Below, piece after piece: positions 38,601-47,600 of a stretch of 64,000 nucleotides of DNA. Source of the DNA: Mytilisepta virgata (Eukaryota > Mollusca > Bivalvia > Mytilida > Mytilidae); assembly GCA_028015205.1 (NCBI GenBank), contig CM051508.1, forward strand, positions 10,868,001 to 10,932,000, written 5' to 3'. The notes under the pieces are model-generated. The model saw only the letters and a program-made list of their open reading frames with translations, was not told the DNA's origin and ran no database searches. Position 1 is the stretch's first letter; each line of letters begins with the position of its first letter. Both the position numbers and the translations under genes were made by a program.

Positions 38601-41600
38601 TTTAACGAAAGGTTCAGATATTCAAGTGAGAGGTATGCAATAGGACACATTGTTGTGTTTGTTGATTTATCAGCTGGGTTATTTTATCGGAAGCCTATTC
38701 TTTCTTGTCAGTTCCTTTCTGAACTGAGGGGCGCGTAGTGACCTGAATTATGTCTATTGTAGGTAAATTCACTCCGGAGCTGGGATTTATATCGTTATAT
38801 CGTTTCCTGTACGTTAACGACATTTCATCAGTTATGCTCAAGGCCAAAAACGCTGAAAACCGAAACAGCCAAAACAAAAACATATACAACCCAATGCCGC
38901 CAATATAGCTGCTTCCCAAAACAAATCTCCAAGTAGTTCTGGAATAAAAAGTAGTCCTCCTGTTCTGTTACCATACTTCTCTTGTAGCGGATCGAAAATC
39001 GTTGTGTATTTTGCTCCTCTTACTTTTGGTACATATACCAAAGAGGCTGAAATGATACAAATTAAATTATGTGAAGTACAACTTATCTCCATTACATCTA
39101 TTCCCTGTAGATCGTAACCAAATATTAGCGTGCAATATTCGGCGGTATTGCACGGAAAGCAATATTTCATTGTAAGGACGATGTCTGAAAGTTTTTCGGG
39201 TTATTTCTGGGGTTTGGGTGGTATTGCCATACAATAAAAGGTTTATTGTACAAAATTGGGAAATATTGTCCCTCGTAGAATATTATATCGAACTCCCAAG
39301 CTCCTAGGCTCGCAATATTACATTCTACCGTCGATCGGGACAATATTTCTAAGGATTCGTCCAATAATGTTTGTTTTCTTTAGAATGTCTGGCGATTGCT
39401 ATTGTTGGCCTTTCCTGATATCTGTTGTATTATAAATTCATAAAAAGAGGATTATTATTGGACAGAAAAGCAGATTAAAAAAGAAAATAAGTTGTCCAAA
39501 AGTTTGCAATTTTTTCTTTTTGTTTTAGTTCACATGGATACTTATTTATTTAATTTTTATGATCTCTTGTTCTAATTATCTTTGGTGTTTTTCTTTTGGT
39601 TACATCTGTATTTAACATGTTTCCTTTACTCCAAACCAAATTCATCTGGCCTTAAGATTTTTGATCTGGTACTTCGATATTATTTTGCAAATATCCAACT
39701 GTTGTAAAACTGTTTTCTACGAAAGATTATTTGGGTCAAAATTTATTGTGAAGAAAAACATTTATTACATGAATATTTTTTTTCTATATTCTGATTGGAT
39801 GAGAAATGTCTGAGTACTCGTGATAGTAACTGAAAAGTATCTAAATTTAATTCAAGAATTCCGCTTGCACGGTTATAGGATTAAAATAGATCCTGATCGG
39901 TCAAGCGGAATGTGATAGTGACCGATTTGTTATTTAAATAGAAAGTGAAAGTCCAATTTTCCGATTCGGGTAATAAAACAATTACTGGCTATGTACAAGT
40001 CAAGCGGAATTTAATAGTGACCGATTTGTTGTTAAAACAGAAATTGAAAGTACATTTTTCCGATTCATGTAATAAAACAATTACTGACTATGTAATAGGT
40101 CGCTATCAGGATTGATCAACCCTTGAAAATGTATATTCACCTCGCCTAAAGGCTCGGTAAATATATTACATTTCTCCCGATAGCGACCTATTACAAAGTC
40201 AGTAATTGTATAATATAACTCGTGGTCACGATTTATTAACTTGTTGGTACGACTTAATAACTCATGGCCACGATATATTAACTCGTGGTCACTATTTACT
40301 AACTCCTGACTACGATTAACTAACTCGTAGCCACGACTTACTAACTCCTAACCATGATTAACAAACTCGTAGCCACGACTTACTAACTCCTGACTACGAT
40401 TAACAAACTCGTATCAACGACTTATTTACTATTGAGGTAATAAATCGTGGGAACGAGTTAGAAAGTCGTGGCCACGGGTTATAATTTTTTTCTTCACCAT
40501 AAATTTGGACACAAATAAGCTTTTGTAATTGTCTTTTTCGTAGTTATATTATCTAATTTTAAAATAAAAATAAACGAACATTTGTCTATTACAATTTCTA
40601 TACTTAAAAAGAATGAAGGTTTCAGTAAAATAACGTGTAAATTGATTTATCAAATACTTATTGAAATTAATGTTATCTTTTAATCGATGATAAAACGACA
40701 GCTCTTAAGGATTTTTTTCTTTACTTTGTAAGAATACCTAAGGGAGCAATCGTTTGATTTTCATGGGGGCTAGGATCAAATGTTTGACCTGCCTATTTTT
40801 TTCATTCAAATTTTGGTCATGGATTTTTTTTTCAGGCGCTATTGCGGCCTACATTTTTATTATCATTTAAACCAAAAAATTTCCTGATTGACACAGATTC
40901 TGCATTCTTTTTGCACACCTAAACTGATCCCGTCTTTTTTGTGGCCAAAATCCTGGTCCTGCCTTTTTATTACAAATTTGATCCTAGCCCCCCCCCCCCC
41001 CCCCCCATAAAAATCAAATGGTTGCTCCTTAAGCTGGCTGATATTATGCCCTATAAATAAGGCTACACTAAATTGATCTTTAGTTCTTTGGATTTCGCCG
41101 CTACCATTTTTTTACTAGGTAATTTTATTTGCCGTTGCGTTTTGTGAAAATGCTGAAAATTCACCCCAAATTCTTCAAGAAATTAAAAAACTAGTCTTCA
41201 AGAAAAAAAAAATTAAATTAAAATTTCGCTAGCTAGCACCTATTTTTGACATCCAAAAATTCAGGGACTGAAAATCAATTTGGTGTGGCCTAAATGATGT
41301 TTATTACATGCCACAATTTTCGAAGCGTTATCATATACCTTTTCGTTTATTTCCGGAAAGTATTATTTATTTGACTGGCACTATATGATCATGATGATAA
41401 AGAGATCATAACACGTCATTTTACATGTGAAATCGAGGTCATCTATCAGCTCTCGAATGTATTGGCTCTCAGGCTGATAATGTATGTACCTAAGACTGAC
41501 AAACGGTGTAAGATGAAAAAATGCCCTGTTATAATATACACTCATTTTGTTGGGATTTTGTGTATGATAGTGCTGGTTGGAACGATTGTTGATGATATTT

Positions 41601-44600
41601 TATTTTTCTTACCAATAATTAATGAAATATTATAACCTAAGGGTCCTATGGTCCAAATAAGCCCATCTCTTCCAATAGCCTCTGCTGTTCCATTAACATA
41701 AGCTCCTCCGACCATGGTTGCTGAAAAAGTAACAAAATTACCACAAGTTACATTTTATGCAGTTACATTGTAAACACAGATGGTTTGGGTTAGGTATATT
41801 CAGGTTTTACGCTACATTAAGCGTAATTTGCTATGTCGTTGAAGCCAGTTTTTATTGGGGAAGTAAGCCTGACCGGATTACCCGAAGAGAACCACCGACC
41901 TACTGCAAGAAAAGTGGCAACCATTTTCAATTACGAAAGCACTCTAACACACCTCACCATGAGCCAGATTCTAATTCACATCCTCAGTGTTAACAGGGGA
42001 GTAATCATAAGTACATGTAATACTTACGACGAAGTACAAAATGTACACAGAGTACTCTGCCACTGTGGCCCAAACATACATATCTATTTAATTTCTAATT
42101 TCAAAATTCAGCTTCTCTTCATTTGACCACTAAGCAAATTATATTAACAGAATTTCTTTAAAACTTCTTTATACATAACTTTTAAACTTCTCACTAGTAA
42201 CACACTTTTGATCTAAAACGGTAATTTTTGTCTTGTTTAATCTTCACTGTCTTGATGTTCGTAATTTCTGAAATTTCAGATAAAATCAAGATAACTGGAC
42301 CAAAACAAGACATAATGCCTTGCATGCAGTCCATTGTCTAATGTTTTACTTTACCTGTGATTAAATCATTTAAACGTGTCTTGACCGATTCCTATTGACT
42401 GCAAGACAAGATTTCTTTATTTGATCTTGTTATCTTGATTTTGTTGAAACTATTGTCATGCATAAAAAGAAGATCAACAGAGCCCCAGATAACGTGTGTA
42501 CCGGCTTCATTTACTCATTACAAATGATACGCTTGAGAAATATTTGTCCAGTCTGAAACAACTACACACAGGTTTAGAATATAAAAGCTTTTCTTCTGAA
42601 CCATAAATCCCATAGAACCAAACAACATAAAACCAATTACAAAAAGATGACAGACGCAAAACAATACAGCTATTCTTTACGACAGATACAAAGCAATGTT
42701 CAATTCTTACGACAGACACAAAATAATACTTCAGTACGCTTGTATATCTATACGACAGACACAAAATAATGATCCATGTGCTCAAAATATATATAAAGAA
42801 ACAAAAAACGTGTAAAGTGCAATACCACACGACAGAGCGAGTGCTGTTTTTATTCAATAATTATAATATTGAAATAAACAATGGAATAATTATAATATTG
42901 AAATAAACAAATCATGGAATATTTCATGTGTAGATATTTAAAATAATGTCACTGTTCAAAAAACCCACAAAAGATCTCTTAAAGGAATGAATATTTTGTA
43001 GCAAGACAAAAACCATAAATGATCTAAACAGAAATAAATAAAACCATCTGCATGAAAATTTACTGTCCTATCGAGTAGACCCTGTCGTGCTGAATGAAGA
43101 AAAGCGGGAAAATTCTCGCTTTATAACACAACAACGCCCCCTATGGGCAGATAACACATAAGAAAATAATTTCACGCTAATTCATAAATTCAAACGCTTG
43201 AAATTATATTTCTTCTGAACCATAAATCCCATAGAACCAAACAACATAAAACCAATTACAAAAAGATGACAGACGCAAAACAATACAGCTATTCTTTACG
43301 ACAGATACAAAGCAATGTTCAATTCTTACGACAGACACAAAATAATACTTCAGTACGCTTGTATATCTATACGACAGACACAAAATAATGATCCATGTGC
43401 TCAAAATATATATAAAGAAACAAAAAACGTGTAAAGTGCAATACCACACGACAGAGCGAGTGCTGAAAACAAAGAACGGGAAAAAGAACCAAGTGTTTGT
43501 CTTGCTACAAAATATATTCTGAAAAAAATCAAAATTTTATAGACCCAAGTTTTTAGAAACACTTAATAAATCTGAAATTGAATCTTTAACATAACCGTCT
43601 TTTGCCGTTTCTGAACGCCATCTACCATGCCTCTTAAAGATGCGGTCTGGCACACCCAAGTTAGCACATGTGCTAGCACCACCAGACCTCAGACTATGTA
43701 AACCGAACTGTTTTATATTGTCAACAAATGGACTGAATGCGTCAATAAAAAGTTCACGCATCCTAGAATATGACAAAGGTTTGTTCTCCTTACGTAAAAC
43801 ATAACTATCTTTACACTTTGTTAAATTGCGAAAAATGTATTCTTCGGAATCTACGGAAATATTAGCCCATAATAGATACAATTCCATATTTTTCACGGGA
43901 CACATATCAGATCCTGTACGAGAAATAGTAACCCAGTTGCCGTTTCTATAAACATCAGTTTTGGATTTTTGAATAAAAATAGACATATAACATTCGTTAA
44001 AAACTATATCACTTCTACGAATATTTAATAATTCCGACGCTCTCAAAAATCCAGCAAAGGCTGTAATACACGCACAAATAATACGTTGATTGTAAAGATT
44101 TTTTACACGAAATAAAGAATCGTACATTTTACGTAACAGTTCCGGAGTAATCGGTTCCTTCTCTGTGTGAGTAGCCAATCGTCGTTTAGCACCTTCTAGA
44201 ATGTTCTTAACTAAAGGCGAATCTGTCGGAGAATTTATGCATCCAATTAAAGAATGTACCCATTTTAAACTATAAAAGGCTTGAATAATCGGACTCGGAG
44301 AACACGAACTTTGTACTAATGAAGCCAAATACAAAGCACAGTAAAACGGTTTAGCTGGAAGTATATCTGAATCAGTCAGTCCATGTAACGAAGCCCAATT
44401 CTTCCAACGCAAAAAGCTTAAATAATATCCTTTTGTTGTTGACTCGGCTCTGGAATCACATAAGAGGTCTGGTAACAGATTTAGATGCGGCAATAAGGCA
44501 GTTGGCAAATTCTGTATTTCGGCTGAAAAGGCCTGCAAAAATACGTGTATAAAAAAAAATAAGATATAAAATGCATAGCTTATTAACATCATTAACATCA

Positions 44601-47600
44601 AACAAAAACAAATCAAATGTACAAGTACTTAACGCAATCCAAAGTCCTGCTATACTAAGCCACATGTACTGTTTACTAATTCTGATGTTTGAACTATCAT
44701 AATGATATGTAATATAACTGTAATTAGTACATCAAATAAGATCAAGAGAGATCCATATTGTTAAAACTAGTACTAGTACTTGATCAAGAGAGATCTATTC
44801 TATGTTAAAATCAAGCCGTAATGCTAACATGCGAAATGTTAAATCAACATTCCCAAAAATGGCTTTATTACTTTTACCAGAAACATAAGCATCCTTGTTA
44901 GTAGGAAGATCAATGAAATCACTAACAGCAGAAATAAAGTCTTTGCCAGAAGGGCAAAGCATAGGCCAGAAACTGGCAGAAGGCCAATAAGGAAGAACAA
45001 GAGTGCCAGTAGCTTTACATTGTCTCATATAGACTAGAACACGTGGGATCAAAGAAACAGGTGGTACAAAAAGACCATTGACCCCACGCCAATCAACCGT
45101 AAAGGCATCCACGCCTGTCGAATACACATTCCAAAATCTGGAATAAAACACTGTCAATTTAAAATTATCATCAGAAGCGAACCAGTCGATTTCATGGGGT
45201 CCCCATAGGGATTCTATCATGTCAAAAATAAAATCAGATATACCCCAATCATCTAAATCGATTATCCTACTCAAATAATCCGCTCTCTCGTTGTACGATC
45301 TAGGGATCCATACCATTTCTAAGTTCACATTGTGTTTCAAACAAATTCGAAAAATATCTAAAGCTAAAGATTGAAGGACGGATTTAGTACTGCCCTTGCT
45401 CACAATGCTCACTACATTTTGGTTATCTGTGAACCATTTTAAATTCTTGCCAGACATTTGTGCAAGTAATGATAAAAATACTTTTTTAACTGCAGTTAAC
45501 TCCTTCCAAGTGGAACTGTTAGTTTTTTCTATCTCCGACCACATACCAAGAGCTATACTGAAAGGATTTTCAACACTATAACCACCGTAACCTGTATTGC
45601 TTGCATCGCTATAAACAATACGTTGACATGAAACATCATGATTAAAATGCTTAATATTAACTTCGTGTAAATTCTGTTTCCAAAAGTTAATCTGATCTAA
45701 ACTTTCATCTGATAAAATAATGTTACTATTCCATGACAAAGCTCTATTGATATCGATAGACAAATATTTCGTCATTAAATATACAATGTTACCTACTACC
45801 ATAGATGTCGAGATTATCTGTCCGACTAAAGAAGCCACTTTTCTAACATGCACTGTGTTTTTCTTGCTCAAAAAATTGTCAATATCACTAATCGTAGATT
45901 CAATTTTATATAAACGATTGTCGGGAATCTGAAAAATTCCTCTCTCTGTGTCTATAAACGTACCTAACCATATTAAAGTTTTGGTAGGCGTCCACAATGA
46001 CTTCTCTGCCTTCGGCACAAATCCGCTCTGTATTAAATCAGATTTTACCTGTATAGCCATGTCATTACATAATGTCTCATCAGTATTAATACCTAGACCA
46101 TCGTCTAAATACATAACTACCTGCTTACCTTCACCTCGCCATTTCTTAATAAGTGGTCTAGTGAGTTTTGTAAAGATATAACAGGCAGAACTGAGGCCAA
46201 AGGGTAAAACAAGAAATTTAAAATACCTAACTATGCCATCGAAGTTCCAAGAAAACCCTAAATATTTAGTATGTGGTTCATAAATATCAAGGTGATGATA
46301 TGCACTGGTAATATCATACTTAAAAAGGAACGCATCTTTTTCAATATATTGTTTGGCTGTTCTCATATCTTCAAATTTTACACTCTGTTTCCATAAATGT
46401 TTGTTAATTTCCCGCAAGTCTAAAATTAGACGCTTCTTACCGTTAGATTGAACAGATACTGTCAGCGGGTTTACAACTAACGGAGGAGTCGAACATTCCT
46501 CAATTAAATTCCTGATCAATAAATCGTGAATAGCAGTACACACGAACTCAGAATTGTTCAATGCGGACAAATTGTTAGGTAAATAAATAGAAATAGGATT
46601 AGAATAAAAAGGCAAAATGTAACCTGATCTAATTGTCTCTATGATAAAAGACGGAGCACCTATGTCAATCCAAAATTGTAAACAATTTTTTAGTCTATCT
46701 TTAACAATTATATCTGACTGACCTTGCTCATATTCATAATAATCATTTGTCAAACCAGTACTAATGTTTTGATTATCAGAAGAAGTTAAAAAATACTCAT
46801 CTTTTAAAAATTCACTGTGGTTTGCCTTGTGCTGCTGGTTTACTGCTGTTGACGTACGGACAGTTCGACCTGTAATGCGTGAATGATCCACATGCGAAAC
46901 ATTGACCCCTTTGTGGTCTTCCAGCGTTGAAGCCTTGTTGGAAGGGGAATCCATAACCGATAGGCTGCTGGGCCCCACGAAAGGGCATCGGAACTATTCC
47001 TGGAGATGCACCGAGCAAAGAATGATTTTGGCGAAATTTCGACCCTTTGTCAACCGATTTAGATTTAGCTTTCTTCTTCCTGACTGCCCTATTGTCGGCG
47101 CGAATAATCCTCGATTCGTCGTCTGTGTCACTTGCAATGGGATTAGCGTCGTACTGCTTAGCGGTATCCCATCCTCCCTCGGAAGTATCAGCTATCTTGA
47201 TGAGCTTATTGCGATGTTTAATCTTGTCAATAGTGGCGGAAATGAGGTCTTTTGCATAGTCAATTTTTCCATTTTCTAAAGCCCAAAGAGATTGAACTAG
47301 CTCGTCGAGATTTTCAGTGTTAAAAGTAAATTGAATGTTATTACCTTCATATTTCCACTTAAAGGAAGTGTCAACTTTCAACTTCTTAACATGGGATTTC
47401 ATCAAATTGTTCGCTCCCTGAATTTCGTCGCGAAGACCTCCAATTTTTTCGGAAACTTTGGCATCGATAATAGCCTCTATATCCTTACTTTGTTGATTAA
47501 CTGCATTTAAAACTGTCCGTAAGGATACACTTTCGTCACTACATTCACCTGGCTCGGCCATCACGAAAACGAAAACGCACTAGAAAATTTACTGTCCTAT

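Noticed and set aside
42507..43449. Two near-identical hydrophobic open frames (42507-42857, 43204-43449)
   Set aside because: They are the B repeats of the Ngaro element read in a chance frame.
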